A stretch of 64,000 nt of DNA from Massilia sp. Mn16-1_5 (GCF_004798585.1 NZ_PPXQ01000011.1:1-64000); one strand, 5' to 3'. Counted from the first letter of the stretch, positions 34,060 to 42,915 are shown. Translations and numbers: made by a program. Notes: generated by a model not told the origin, from the sequence alone.

Positions 34060-35614
34060 GGAAACGGGCTCCGAATGGGTTGGCGGCGAGCTTGCGGCGC
34101 AGCAGGGGCGAGACGCGATAACGGTCTTCGCCATAGGTGGCGGCGAGGTTCGCCAGCACGGTGACGATGTGGTGGATGCCGACCGTATCGGCCCAGGCCA
34201 GCGGCCCGCGCGGATAGTTCACCCCTTTTTGCATCGCGATGTCGACGGCAATCGCGCTACACACACCCTGGTTCACGGCGTCCGCCGCTTCGTTGGCGAG
34301 CATGGCGACCGTGCGCATCACGGCCATGCCGGGCACGTCGTCCAGGCGCGTGACTTCGAAGCCGGCCGCCTGGAACAGGCCGACGGCGGCCTGGTAGGCC
34401 TCTTCGCCGCACTGGTCGGCGCGCGCCAGCGCGATGCGGGTGGCCTTCGCATGGTCGAACAGCAGGTCGTAGACGACCGTGTTCGGGTGGTTGTTGGCGG
34501 CAGCGCGTTCGGTGGCGGTGCGGCCGTCGGTGAGAAAAATCGCGGCGCCGTTGGTGTGCAGGGCCGGCGCTTCGTGCTTTTCGGCGCCCTGCAGCGGCTC
34601 GCGGTGCGCGACGGTGAAGCCGGCGCTGCTCAGGCGCGCTTCCATCGGGCTGAGGACGCTGCTCGTCACTTCGCGCGCGATGCTGATGCCGACGGTCTGC
34701 GGGCGCACCGCATGCGGCTCGGTCTGCACAGTCGACTTACCAGCATCAGCACCGTAGCGATAGAAGCCGCGGCCCGATTTACGGCCGAGGAAGCCGGCGT
34801 TCACCAGTTCCTGCTGCAGTACCGAGGGCGTAAAACGCTGGTCGCCGTAGTAGGCGGCGTGCACCGACTGCGTGACCGAGAAATTCACGTCGTGGCCGAT
34901 CAGGTCCATCAGCTCGAAAGGCCCCATGCGGAAACCGCCGCATTCACGCATGACCGCATCCAGCGTCGGCGCGTCGGCTGCACCCTCCTGCAGCAGGCGC
35001 AGGGCTTCGGCATAGTAGGGACGGGCGACGCGGTTGACGATGAAGCCAGGCGTCGACTTCGCGTGCACGGGGTCCTTGCCCCAGGCTTGCGCGGTGGCGT
35101 AGACGGTATCGGCGACAGCTTTGTCCGTCGCCAGGCCGCTGACCACCTCCACCAGCGCCATCAGCGGCACCGGATTGAAGAAGTGCATGCCGACCAGGCG
35201 TTCCGGATGGCGCAGCTGTGCGGCGATCGCGGTCACGGAGATCGAGGAGGTATTCGTCGCCAGGATGGCGCGCGCATCGACGATGTCTTCCAGCTGCGCG
35301 AACAGGGTACGTTTCGCATCGAGATTCTCGACGATGGCTTCCACGACCAGCGCGGCGTCCTTGACCTCGCCCAGCGTGTTCACGGCCTGCAGGCGTTCGC
35401 GTGCGAGATCCGCTTCGGCCGCGCCCATGCGGCCCTTCTCGACCAGCTTGGCGTAGACCTTGCCGATCTCGACGATCGCGTTCGCCGCCGCGCCTGCGCG
35501 CGTATCGAACAGGCGCACCTGGTGGCCGCTGCTGGCCGCTACCTGGGCAATACCCGAACCCATGGCGCCGCTGCCGATGACGGCAACGACACTCTCCCTT
35601 GCCAGTGCCTCCAT
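34049..35614 (-). CDS. paaH: 3-hydroxyadipyl-CoA dehydrogenase PaaH
   Basis: PaaH oxidises 3-hydroxyadipyl-CoA with NAD+. The 521-residue protein has the Rossmann motif VIGSGAMGSGIAQ at about 13-25, the catalytic His in VGMHFFNPVPLM, ATNTSSISVT and STPGFIVNRVARPYYAEAL. A second copy of the C-terminal dehydrogenase domain follows (about residues 410-521), giving the long PaaH/PaaC form. The start overlaps the paaG stop as TAATG, so the two are coupled. Confidence 0.95.
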   Translation of the reverse strand: MEALARESVVAVIGSGAMGSGIAQVAASSGHQVRLFDTRAGAAANAIVEIGKVYAKLVEKGRMGAAEADLARERLQAVNTLGEVKDAALVVEAIVENLDAKRTLFAQLEDIVDARAILATNTSSISVTAIAAQLRHPERLVGMHFFNPVPLMALVEVVSGLATDKAVADTVYATAQAWGKDPVHAKSTPGFIVNRVARPYYAEALRLLQEGAADAPTLDAVMRECGGFRMGPFELMDLIGHDVNFSVTQSVHAAYYGDQRFTPSVLQQELVNAGFLGRKSGRGFYRYGADAGKSTVQTEPHAVRPQTVGISIAREVTSSVLSPMEARLSSAGFTVAHREPLQGAEKHEAPALHTNGAAIFLTDGRTATERAAANNHPNTVVYDLLFDHAKATRIALARADQCGEEAYQAAVGLFQAAGFEVTRLDDVPGMAVMRTVAMLANEAADAVNQGVCSAIAVDIAMQKGVNYPRGPLAWADTVGIHHIVTVLANLAATYGEDRYRVSPLLRRKLAANPFGARFHAQ

Positions 35615-36405
35615 TACTCCCCCTTGAACTGGGCCGGACGCTTGGCGATAAAAGCGGCGACGCCTTCGCGGTAGTCGTGGCTGTAGCCGAGTTCGCGCAT
35701 CATCTCGCCTTCCAGTTTCAACTGGTCAGGCAGAGTGTTCGCGTAGCTGGCCTGCAGCGCCTTCTTGGTGAAGGCGAGACCTTTCGTTGGCGCAGTGGCG
35801 AAGTGCTTGGCCATGGCCATGGCCTCGCTCATCAGCGCTTCGTCGTCGACGGCGCGCCAGATCAGGCCCCACTGTTCGGCTTTTTCGGCGGAGAGCTTCT
35901 CGCCCAGCATGGCCAGGCCCGTGGCGCGCGCCATGCCGATCAGGCGCGGCAAATGCCAGGTACCGCCGGTGTCCGGGATCAAGCCGAGTTTGCAGAAGGC
36001 TTCGATGAAGCTGGCGGATTTGGCGGCGAGGACGATGTCGCAGGCGAGGGCCAGGTTGGCGCCGGCGCCGGCGGCCACGCCGTTCACGGCGCAGATCACC
36101 GGCAGCGGCAGGCTGCGCAAGGTGAGCACCAGCGGCGCATAGAATTTTTCGACGGATTCGCCCAGGTCCACACCCGGTGCGCCTGGCGCGACGGCGCGGT
36201 CGCCCAGGTCCTGGCCGGCGCAGAAGCCGCGGCCGGCGCCGGTCAGGACCAGCACGCGCACGGACTTATCCGCTTGCAGCTTCTCGAGCGCGTCGCGCAC
36301 TTCGAGGTGCATGGCCTGGGTAAAACTGTTCAGGCGGTCGGGGCGGTTCAGGGTGAGGACGGCGACGCTCTCTTCTACCTGGTATTGAATCGATTCGTAG
36401 CTCAT
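35614..36405 (-). CDS. paaG: 1,2-epoxyphenylacetyl-CoA isomerase PaaG
   Basis: PaaG converts ring-1,2-epoxyphenylacetyl-CoA to oxepin-CoA. The 263-residue crotonase-fold protein has the oxyanion-hole segments GRGFCAGQDL (about 58-67) and NGVAAGAGANLALACD (about 106-121), and the PaaG-type IEAFCKLGLIPDTGGTW region with the catalytic Asp. It is the only crotonase gene in the cluster; PaaF, the hydratase acting before PaaH, has no gene here. AGGAGACACCCC precedes ATG 36405. Confidence 0.94.
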   Translation of the reverse strand: MSYESIQYQVEESVAVLTLNRPDRLNSFTQAMHLEVRDALEKLQADKSVRVLVLTGAGRGFCAGQDLGDRAVAPGAPGVDLGESVEKFYAPLVLTLRSLPLPVICAVNGVAAGAGANLALACDIVLAAKSASFIEAFCKLGLIPDTGGTWHLPRLIGMARATGLAMLGEKLSAEKAEQWGLIWRAVDDEALMSEAMAMAKHFATAPTKGLAFTKKALQASYANTLPDQLKLEGEMMRELGYSHDYREGVAAFIAKRPAQFKGE

Positions 36406-36427
36406 GGGGTGTCTCCTCCAGTTTTAT

Positions 36428-37504
36428 TTATTCGTGCTGGTCGAAATCGATGATCACGTTGTCCGTGATCGGGAAAGCCTGGCAACTGAGCACGAAGCCG
36501 CGTGCGACCTCGTAGTCTTCCAGTGCGTAGTTCACGTCCATCTCGACATTGCCCTCGACGACCTTGCAGCGGCAGGTCGAGCAGACGCCGCCCTTGCAGG
36601 AATAGCGCATGTCGATGCCGGCGCGCAGGCCCGCATCCAGGATCGATTCCTTGTCCTTGTCCATGGTAAAACTGGCGGCGCTGCCGTCCATGATCACGGT
36701 GACTTCGGTCTGGTGACGGGTGCCCTCCGCCACCGGGCGCGGCTTGTGCTCATGCTTCGGGATGCTGGCCGCGAACAGCTCGATGCGGATCTTTTCCTTG
36801 GCCATGCCAGCATCCTGCAGCGATTTCGAGACACCGTGCATCATGTCTTCCGGGCCGCAGATGAAGGCGACGTCGATATCCTGGATGTCGATCCAGCTTT
36901 TCAGGAAGGCGCTGCACTTTTCGCCCGTGATGCGGCCGTTGAAGAGTTCGATGTCCTGCTGCTCGCGGCTCATCACGTAGACCAGCTTTAAACGGCCCAT
37001 GTAGATGTCCTTCAGGTCCGTCAGCTCGTCGCGGAAGATGACCGACGAGGAAGCACGGTTGCCGTAGACGAGGGTAAAGCGGCTCTTCGGCTCGGCCAGC
37101 AGGGTGGTCTTGATGATCGAGAGGATGGGCGTGATGCCGCTGCCGGCCGCGAAGGCCAGGTAGTGGCGTTCGCTGCCTGGATCGAGCGGCACGTTGAAGT
37201 GGCCCATCGGCGGCATGACTTCGAGCGTCGCGCCGGGTTTCAGGCTGTCGTTGGCCCAGTTCGAGAACAGGCCGCCCGGCGTCTTCTTGATCGCCACGCG
37301 CAGCTGCTCGTCCTGCACGGCCGAGCAGATGGAGTACGAACGGCGCACGTCTTCGCCCTCGATCATGGCGCGCAGGGTCAGGTGCTGGCCCTGCTGGTAG
37401 GCGAAGGTGGATTTCAGTTCCGGCGGCACGGCGAAGGTGACGGCGACCGCGTCGCGCGTCTCGTGCTTCACCTTGGCGACGGTGAGTGGATAGAATTTGC
37501 TCAT
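36428..37504 (-). CDS. paaE: Phenylacetyl-CoA epoxidase reductase subunit PaaE
   Basis: PaaE passes electrons from NADPH to the di-iron PaaA. The 358-residue protein has an FAD/NAD-binding ferredoxin-reductase region, with RSYSICS near residue 53 for FAD and AAGSGITPILSIIK near residue 120 for NAD(P). A plant-type 2Fe-2S domain is at the C-terminus, with ligands in CKGGVCSTCRCK (C-x4-C-x2-C) and a later Cys in LSCQAFP. The start at 37504 is seven bases from the paaD stop. The longer frame to 37723 overlaps paaD and is a shadow. Confidence 0.95.
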   Translation of the reverse strand: MSKFYPLTVAKVKHETRDAVAVTFAVPPELKSTFAYQQGQHLTLRAMIEGEDVRRSYSICSAVQDEQLRVAIKKTPGGLFSNWANDSLKPGATLEVMPPMGHFNVPLDPGSERHYLAFAAGSGITPILSIIKTTLLAEPKSRFTLVYGNRASSSVIFRDELTDLKDIYMGRLKLVYVMSREQQDIELFNGRITGEKCSAFLKSWIDIQDIDVAFICGPEDMMHGVSKSLQDAGMAKEKIRIELFAASIPKHEHKPRPVAEGTRHQTEVTVIMDGSAASFTMDKDKESILDAGLRAGIDMRYSCKGGVCSTCRCKVVEGNVEMDVNYALEDYEVARGFVLSCQAFPITDNVIIDFDQHE

Positions 37505-37511
37505 GGTGTGC

Positions 37512-38030
37512 TTAGTGACACTTGAAGTAATCGAAGGGTTCGCGGCAGTCCAGGCATTTATACAAAGCCTTGCACGGGGTCGAACCGAACTGGCTGGTGA
37601 GCTGGGTGTGCTTCGAGCCGCAGTTCGGACAGGTGATCTCGGGCTCTTTGAACGTGCCGCGCTTGACGCCGCCGCGCAGGCCGCTGATGTCGATCGCCTG
37701 CTGCACGGGCGGCGCGATGCCATAGCCCTTCAAGGCCGCCTTGCCGGTCTCGCTCATCCAGTCGGTGGTCCAGGCCGGGGACAGCTGGTTCACCAGCTTC
37801 ACCTTGCCCAGACCCTTCGCATGCAGGGCCTCGGTGACGGCTTCGCTGATGACCTGCATCGCCGGGCAACCCGAATAGGTCGGGGTAATCGTCACCACGC
37901 ACTCGTCGCCCTCGAAGGCGACGTCGCGCACGATGCCGAGGTCGACGACCGAGATCACCGGGATCTCGGGATCGGGCACCTCGCCGAGCCAGGTCCAGAC
38001 CTGCTCGAGCGTGACGCTCTGCGCGTTCAT
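37512..38030 (-). CDS. paaD: Phenylacetyl-CoA epoxidase assembly protein PaaD
   Basis: PaaD is needed for epoxidase maturation, likely Fe-S cluster or iron handling. The 172-residue protein has an N-terminal MIP18/DUF59 domain (VPDPEIPVISVVDLGIVRDV and TYSGCPAMQVI) and a C-terminal zinc-ribbon-like part with CPNCGSKHT and CKALYKCLDCREP. The start at 38030 overlaps the paaC stop as TAATG. A start six bases further up is possible but would lie within paaC. Confidence 0.94.
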   Translation of the reverse strand: MNAQSVTLEQVWTWLGEVPDPEIPVISVVDLGIVRDVAFEGDECVVTITPTYSGCPAMQVISEAVTEALHAKGLGKVKLVNQLSPAWTTDWMSETGKAALKGYGIAPPVQQAIDISGLRGGVKRGTFKEPEITCPNCGSKHTQLTSQFGSTPCKALYKCLDCREPFDYFKCH

Positions 38031-38797
38031 TACCACTCCGCTCCCGGATAGGCGCGCTGCAGGAACTGCATCTCAGCCAGGATGTAGCCCAGGTGCTCGC
38101 TGTGGCGGCCCTGCTTGCCGCCGCGCTGCATCCAGGCGCCAGGATCGGGCATCGTCAACGTGGCTTCGGTCAGGATGTCGTTCACGTGGTCGAGGAAGGA
38201 GGCGCGCAAGCCCTCCATCGCCGGGGCCACGCCCTGCTCGACCATCGCGTTGTCGATCTCGTCGTAGAGGAAGACTTCGCCGCTGTACATCCACAGGTCG
38301 TCGAGCGCAGCCTGCATCTTGCGGCGGCTGAGGTCGGTGCCGTCGCCCAGGCGCACCATCAAATCGCCGCTGCGGCGCAAATGATAGGTGACTTCCTTGA
38401 ACGATTTTTCGGCGATCTCGGCGATGCGCGGGTCGCTCGATTGCAGCAGGCCCTGCATCAGGAAGTAGTGCCAGGTATCGAACAGGAACTGGCGCACCAT
38501 CGTTTCGGCATAGCTGCCGTTCGGCTGCTCGACCAGCAGGACGTTCCGGAAGTCGTGGGCGTCGCGGTGGTAGGCGAGCTTGTCTTCGTCGCGTCCTTGC
38601 CCTTCGAGCTCGCCGGCATAGGTCAGCCACATGCGGGTCTGGCCCAGCAGGTCGAGCGCGACGTTGGTCAGCGCCATGTCTTCTTCGAGGGCCGGGCCCT
38701 TGCCGCACAGTTGACTGAGTTGCTGCGAGAGGATCAGGGCGTTGTCGCCCTGGCGCAGCAGGTACTGGATTTTTGCGTCATCCATGGCGCCGCTCAC
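38030..38797 (-). CDS. paaC: Phenylacetyl-CoA epoxidase structural subunit PaaC
   Basis: PaaC is the non-catalytic ferritin-like partner of PaaA in the epoxidase. The 255-residue protein is all helical, with LLRQGDNALILSQQLSQLCGKGPALEEDMALTNVALD near the start and YHRDAHDFRNVLLVEQPNG. It lacks the full set of di-iron ligands, as expected. The start given is the GTG at 38797 that overlaps the paaB stop (GTGA); the ATG at 38785 is equally possible and would remove four residues. Confidence 0.93.
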   Translation of the reverse strand: MSGAMDDAKIQYLLRQGDNALILSQQLSQLCGKGPALEEDMALTNVALDLLGQTRMWLTYAGELEGQGRDEDKLAYHRDAHDFRNVLLVEQPNGSYAETMVRQFLFDTWHYFLMQGLLQSSDPRIAEIAEKSFKEVTYHLRRSGDLMVRLGDGTDLSRRKMQAALDDLWMYSGEVFLYDEIDNAMVEQGVAPAMEGLRASFLDHVNDILTEATLTMPDPGAWMQRGGKQGRHSEHLGYILAEMQFLQRAYPGAEW

Positions 38798-39078
38798 AGG
38801 TTCTTGACTTCTTCCGGCATCGGGAAGAAGGTCGGGTGACGGTAGACCTTGCTGTTGGCCGGCTCGAACAGGGCTTCCTTGTCGGAGGGGCTGGAAGCGA
38901 CGATGTCGGCGGCGCGCACGACCCAGATCGAGACGCCTTCGTTGCGGCGCGTGTAGACGTCGCGCGCGTTGTTGATCGCCATTTCGGCGTCAGGGGCGTG
39001 CAGGCTGCCGACGTGCTTGTGGGCGAGGCCGTGCTGGCTGCGGATGAACACTTCCCACAGGGGCCATTCTTTGCTCAT
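38794..39078 (-). CDS. paaB: Phenylacetyl-CoA epoxidase subunit PaaB
   Basis: PaaB is the small subunit bridging the epoxidase complex. At 94 residues it has the normal length and the conserved WPLWEVFIRSQHGLAHKHVGSLHAPDAEMA start and the IWVVRAADI core. ATG 39078 follows GGAGACAATC. A palindromic repeat lies in the 106-base gap between it and paaA; the gap downstream is closed by overlap with paaC. Confidence 0.95.
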   Translation of the reverse strand: MSKEWPLWEVFIRSQHGLAHKHVGSLHAPDAEMAINNARDVYTRRNEGVSIWVVRAADIVASSPSDKEALFEPANSKVYRHPTFFPMPEEVKNL

Positions 39079-39143
39079 GATTGTCTCCGGTGTTTCAGGA
39101 TGTTGGTGACGGTGTTGGGTCACCGTTTCGATATGCGGGCGTG

Positions 39144-39175
39144 ACGCGTGGGCGGCAAAGCCGCCCACCTTACGG
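39144..39175 (-). repeat. Palindromic repeat inside the paa operon (paaA-paaB), core GTGGGCGGC/GCCGCCCAC
   Basis: ACGCGTGGGCGGC-AAA-GCCGCCCACCTTACGG forms a 9-bp perfect stem ten bases after the paaA stop codon. It lies in the mRNA between the first and second genes of the operon, where a stable hairpin could protect the paaA message or lower read-through. Confidence 0.85.
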
Positions 39176-39184
39176 TTCTACGTT

Positions 39185-40174
39185 CTACGCAGCGGCTTTG
39201 CGAGCAGCGGCTTTGTCGGCGTGGGCGACCAGGGCGTCGCGGAACCATTCGCCGTCGTCCCAGGCTTTGACGCGCGTGCGCAGGCGTTCGCGGTTGCAGG
39301 GGCCGTTGCCCTTCAAGACGTTGTGGAATTCGCTCCAGTCGATCTCGCCGAAGTCGTAGTGGCCGGTTTCTTCGTTCCACTTGAGGTCGGGGTCGGGAAT
39401 CGTCAGGCCCAGGTATTCGGCTTGCGGCACGGTCTGGTCGACCATGCGCTGGCGCAGTTCGTCGTTCGAGAACAGCTTGATGCGCCACTTGCTCGACTGC
39501 GCGCTGTTGACCGATTCGGCGTCCGACGGGCCGAACATCATGAGCGAGGGCCACCACCAGCGGTTCAGCGCATCCTGGGCCATCGCCTTCTGTTCCGGCG
39601 TGCCTTTCGCAAGGCTCATCATGATGTCGTAGCCCTGGCGCGCGTGGAAGGACTCTTCCTTGCAGACGCGGATCATGGCGCGTGCATACGGACCATAGGA
39701 GCAGCGGCAGAGCGGCACTTGGTTGATGATCGCCGAGCCGTCGACCAGCCAGCCGATCGCGCCCATGTCGGCCCAGCTCAGGGTTGGATAGTTAAAGATG
39801 CTCGAATACTTGGCTTTGCCCGAGTGCAGGGCGGCCAGCAGCTCGTCGCGCGACACGCCCAGGGTTTCGGCGGCGCTGTACAAATATAAGCCGTGCCCGG
39901 CTTCGTCCTGGATCTTGGCCAGCAGGACGGATTTGCGCTTGAGGGTCGGCGCGCGCGTCACCCAGTTGCCTTCAGGCAGTTGGCCGACGATTTCCGAGTG
40001 CGCGTGCTGCGAGATCTGGCGCACCAGCGTCTTGCGGTAGGCGTCGGGCATCCAGTCCTTCGCTTCGATTTTCACGCCGGCATCGATGCGTGCCTGGAAG
40101 GCCTGCTCCTCGGCACTCATGTCTTCGTTCGTCTGGACCTTTTTCAGGCCCGTTTCCACCATCTGTGCGTACAT
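39185..40174 (-). CDS. paaA: Phenylacetyl-CoA epoxidase catalytic subunit PaaA
   Basis: PaaA is the di-iron oxygenase that epoxidises the ring of phenylacetyl-CoA. The 329-residue ferritin-like protein carries the iron ligands in [10 protein letters not shown] (ExxH) and [13 protein letters not shown] (ExxH) plus upstream Glu residues. KRKSVLLAK and [15 protein letters not shown] are typical PaaA segments. The start at 40174 ([12 protein letters not shown]) is the first gene of the operon; the longer frame to 40486 crosses the promoter and the divergent paaX and is not real. Confidence 0.97.
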   Translation of the reverse strand: MYAQMVETGLKKVQTNEDMSAEEQAFQARIDAGVKIEAKDWMPDAYRKTLVRQISQHAHSEIVGQLPEGNWVTRAPTLKRKSVLLAKIQDEAGHGLYLYSAAETLGVSRDELLAALHSGKAKYSSIFNYPTLSWADMGAIGWLVDGSAIINQVPLCRCSYGPYARAMIRVCKEESFHARQGYDIMMSLAKGTPEQKAMAQDALNRWWWPSLMMFGPSDAESVNSAQSSKWRIKLFSNDELRQRMVDQTVPQAEYLGLTIPDPDLKWNEETGHYDFGEIDWSEFHNVLKGNGPCNRERLRTRVKAWDDGEWFRDALVAHADKAAARKAAA

Positions 40175-40206
40175 GGTCAGTCTCCCATTGCAAACATCGT
40201 CCAACA

Positions 40207-40235
40207 ATAATACGATACAGAAAACGAGATGTACA
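40207..40235 (-). promoter_or_regulatory. Predicted promoter of the paa operon
   Basis: On the minus strand TGTACA (40230-40235) and TATTAT (40207-40212) are 17 bases apart, about 35 bases before the paaA start codon. The surrounding 94-base divergent region between paaA and paaX is AT-rich and is where PaaX should bind. I could not find a clear copy of the E. coli PaaX site. Confidence 0.6.
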
Positions 40236-40268
40236 CCAAAATTTTGAATCATATTGAGAAGTGATTTT

Positions 40269-41198
40269 ATGCAACAGCTAACCAGCAACGAGTGGATTGA
40301 ACAGGCACTTTCCGCCGAGCCATTGCGCTCAAAATCGCTCGTGATGACGGTGATGGGCGACGCCATCGCGCCCCACGGCGGCGCCGTCTGGCTGGGCAGC
40401 CTGATTGAGTTATTGGCCCCGCTCGGCGTCACCGACCGCCTGGTGCGTACCAGCGTGTTCCGCCTGGTGCAGGAAGGCTGGCTCAACGCCAGCCGAGAAG
40501 GCCGGCGCAGCCGCTACGCCTTCGAGCCGCGCTCCCTGCCGCGCTTCCAGCGCGCCGACCGCCGCATCTATGCCCCGCCCGGCCTGCATTGGGATGGCCG
40601 CTGGACCCTGGTACTCGCGCCCAACGGCAGCATCGACGGCGATCTGCGGACGGCGGTGAGGAAGGAACTCGAATGGGCAGGTTTTGCCATGCTGGGGCCG
40701 GGCATGCTGGCCCATCCGGCCGCGGACGCCGAAGGCTTGCTCGACGCGCTGGACCGCACGGGCGGCCGCGACAAGGTGTTCGTGCTGAGCGCTGCCGAGC
40801 TGCCGGACGTCGGCTCGCGCCCCTTGGGCGAACTGGTCGGCGAAGGCTGGGACCTGACGGCCGTGGCGCGCAGCTACGTCGACTTCATCGCCCGCTTCAC
40901 GCCGCTGCTCGAGCTGTTGCGTACCGCGCCGGCGCTGGCGCCGGCGGATGCGTTCGCGGTGCGCTCGCTGCTGATCCACGCCTACCGGCGATTGCAGCTG
41001 CATGACCCGATGCTGCCGATCGAGCTGCTGCCGGATCCGTGGCCGGGGTCGGATGCCTATGCCGTGGCGCGGGCGATTTATTTGCTGGTGTATGCGCAGG
41101 CCGAGGTGCATATCGATGCGGTGCTCAGGCGCGAGGATGAGGCGGCGCCGTCGGCCGACGAGGCGTTTTATCAGCGCTTTGGCGGATTGCGCGGCTGA
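40269..41198 (+). CDS. paaX: Phenylacetate operon repressor PaaX
   Basis: PaaX represses paa genes until phenylacetyl-CoA binds. The 309-residue protein has a GntR-like winged helix at the N-terminus ([29 protein letters not shown], followed by a basic REGRRSRYA wing), a central ligand domain and the PaaX C-terminal helical part ([27 protein letters not shown]). It is transcribed divergently from paaA. ATG 40269 ([12 protein letters not shown]) follows GAGAAGTG; an in-frame TTG at 40254 adds only five residues. Confidence 0.94.
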   Translation: MQQLTSNEWIEQALSAEPLRSKSLVMTVMGDAIAPHGGAVWLGSLIELLAPLGVTDRLVRTSVFRLVQEGWLNASREGRRSRYAFEPRSLPRFQRADRRIYAPPGLHWDGRWTLVLAPNGSIDGDLRTAVRKELEWAGFAMLGPGMLAHPAADAEGLLDALDRTGGRDKVFVLSAAELPDVGSRPLGELVGEGWDLTAVARSYVDFIARFTPLLELLRTAPALAPADAFAVRSLLIHAYRRLQLHDPMLPIELLPDPWPGSDAYAVARAIYLLVYAQAEVHIDAVLRREDEAAPSADEAFYQRFGGLRG

Positions 41199-41211
41199 GC
41201 AGCCGGTCGGA

Positions 41212-41238
41212 CGGCGTGCGCATGAATGCGCACCCTAC
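41212..41238 (-). repeat. Palindromic repeat, core GTGCGCAT/ATGCGCAC
   Basis: CGGCGTGCGCAT-GA-ATGCGCACCCTAC lies 14 bases after the paaX stop and is the first half of a divergent pair. Confidence 0.85.
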
Positions 41239-41257
41239 GCGCTCCACCAACGCCGCC

Positions 41258-41286
41258 GTAGGGTGCGCATTCATGCGCACGCGGTT
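41258..41286 (+). repeat. Palindromic repeat, core GTGCGCAT/ATGCGCAC, opposite orientation
   Basis: GTAGGGTGCGCAT-TC-ATGCGCACGCGGT is the mirror image of the copy at 41212, with 19 bases between them. The two copies can also pair with each other to make one long hairpin, as in bacterial interspersed mosaic elements. Confidence 0.85.
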
Positions 41287-41371
41287 TCATCGTGTGACCA
41301 TCCGCACCCTCAAACACGGCCTGAAACCGAGTATGATCTCGGCTTTACGCCTTCCATCTACAGGACACACC

Positions 41372-42505
41372 ATGTCTATCAAGATCAGCAGCCAGTTCGA
41401 CGCTGGCGCGATCGAGGTCGTGAACGCCACGAGCGCCAACGCCATCGATCTGAACATCCGCAAGGATTCGCACGCCGACATCATCCAGTGGTTCTACTTC
41501 CGCCTGCAAGGCGCGCAAGGCCAGGCCTGCACCATCCGCTTCCTGAATGCCGGCCAGGCCGCATATCCGGCCGGCTGGGAAGACTACCAGGCAATGGCCA
41601 GCTATGACCGCATCAACTGGTTCCGCGTGCCGACCTCCTACGATGGCCAGGTCATGACGATCACCCACACGCCGGGCATGGACAGCGTCTACTACGCCTA
41701 CTTCGAGCCCTACTCGTGGGAACGCCACCTGGAACTGCTCGACCGCGCCCAGATGAGCGAACACGTGCGCATGGTCGACCTGGGTTCGACCGTCGACGGC
41801 CGCGACCTGAACATGCTGGTTATCGGCGAGCCAGCCGAAGGCAAGAAAAAGGTCTGGGTCATCGCGCGCCAGCACCCGGGCGAGACGATGGCGGAATGGT
41901 TCGTCGAAGGCATGCTCGACGCCCTGCTCGATCCTGCCCATCCGTTCGGGCGCCAGCTGTTGAACGAGACCGTGTTCTACGTGGTCCCGAACATGAACCC
42001 GGACGGCTCGGTGCGCGGCAACCTGCGCACCAACGCCGCCGGCGCCAACCTGAACCGCGAGTGGCTGAACCCGACCATGGAACGCAGCCCGGAAGTCTTC
42101 CTGGTCAAGCAGAAGATGCATGAAACCGGCGTCGACCTGTGCCTGGACGTGCACGGCGACGAGGGCCTGCCCTACGTGTTCGTGGCCGGCAGCGAAGCCC
42201 TGCCGAACTTCACGGCCGAGCAGGCCGCCGCCCAGAAGCGCTTCAGCGACGATTTTAAAATCGCCAGCCCCGACTTCCAGGACGTGCACGGCTACGGCGA
42301 ATCGCCCTACACAGAAGAGACGCTGACCATGGGTTCGCCCCACATCACGCACGCCTTCGGCTGCCTGTCGCTGACCCTGGAACTGCCGTTCAAGGACAAC
42401 GCCAACGACCCGGACCCGCAGGTCGGCTGGGATGGCGCCCGCAGCGCGCGCCTCGGTGCGGCGGTGCTGCAGCCGGTGCTGCAGTCGATCCGCGCATTGA
42501 AGTAA
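41372..42505 (+). CDS. M14 zinc carboxypeptidase, cytosolic carboxypeptidase (CCP)-like
   Basis: This 377-residue protein has no signal peptide. An N-terminal beta-sandwich (about 1-120, with IQWFYFRLQGAQGQ and RINWFRVPTSYDGQ) precedes a peptidase M14 domain with the zinc motif RQHPGETMAEWF (HxxE), the Asn/Arg pair NLNREW and the third ligand in LDVHGDEGLPYVF. This two-domain plan is that of the CCP/Nna1 group, in which eukaryotic members trim tubulin tails and bacterial members have unknown substrates. The start at 41372 follows AGGACA; a frame opening at 41216 lies inside the repeats. Confidence 0.9.
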   Translation: MSIKISSQFDAGAIEVVNATSANAIDLNIRKDSHADIIQWFYFRLQGAQGQACTIRFLNAGQAAYPAGWEDYQAMASYDRINWFRVPTSYDGQVMTITHTPGMDSVYYAYFEPYSWERHLELLDRAQMSEHVRMVDLGSTVDGRDLNMLVIGEPAEGKKKVWVIARQHPGETMAEWFVEGMLDALLDPAHPFGRQLLNETVFYVVPNMNPDGSVRGNLRTNAAGANLNREWLNPTMERSPEVFLVKQKMHETGVDLCLDVHGDEGLPYVFVAGSEALPNFTAEQAAAQKRFSDDFKIASPDFQDVHGYGESPYTEETLTMGSPHITHAFGCLSLTLELPFKDNANDPDPQVGWDGARSARLGAAVLQPVLQSIRALK

Positions 42506-42514
42506 GCTTCCCTA

Positions 42515-42538
42515 CGCCCCGCCAGCCGGGGCGTTTTT
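42515..42538 (+). terminator. Rho-independent terminator
   Basis: CGCCCCG (42515-42521) pairs with CGGGGCG (42527-42533), followed by TTTTT. It lies ten bases after the carboxypeptidase stop codon. Confidence 0.88.
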
Positions 42539-42560
42539 CACTCTCCAACGAACACACACC

Positions 42561-42794
42561 ATGAGCATCTTTTCCGCCCCCGTCTTCGACGCCACCGTCA
42601 TCTACAACGGCCAGGAACTGTTCAAGGGCCAGGGCGCGGCCCGCGGCTGGGCCGAGAAGCTGGCGAAAGAGCTGGAAACCGATATCACGGTCGAGAAGAT
42701 CGGCACCGGCTGGGCCCTGCGCGGCCAGGTCGACGGCGTCCAGGTCACCTGGGGCATTTACGGCCAGCGCCTGGCGCGCATCGAGGCGGCCTGA
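42561..42794 (+). CDS. Small hypothetical protein
   Basis: This 77-residue protein, MSIFSAPVFDATVIYNGQEL at the start, looks like a small alpha/beta domain with a central amphipathic helix (RGWAEKLAKELETDITVEKI) and a C-terminal strand pair (VTWGIYGQRLARIEAA). I see no known motif, signal peptide or membrane segment. It lies between a terminator and the promoter of the KaiC-like gene and so is probably transcribed alone. Confidence 0.6.
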   Translation: MSIFSAPVFDATVIYNGQELFKGQGAARGWAEKLAKELETDITVEKIGTGWALRGQVDGVQVTWGIYGQRLARIEAA

Positions 42795-42809
42795 CGAGCA
42801 CGCGTGGGC

Positions 42810-42837
42810 TTGTCGCGGCCACAAATCGCTCTATAAT
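42810..42837 (+). promoter_or_regulatory. Sigma-70 promoter of the KaiC-like/histidine kinase operon
   Basis: TTGTCG (42810-42815) and a perfect TATAAT (42832-42837) are separated by 16 bases. This places the transcription start about 75 bases before ATG 42916. Confidence 0.7.
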
Positions 42838-42915
42838 CGGGTCATCAGCATTGCCGGATTTGACGGCTTTGTCCCTTCACCCGGCGGCATCTCCGCTACC
42901 CGATAGGTCGTTTCG

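Noticed and set aside
41216..41371. N-terminal extension of the carboxypeptidase starting in the repeat region
   Set aside because: The extra residues are translations of the palindromic repeats; the start at 41372 has a ribosome binding site and matches the domain boundary.
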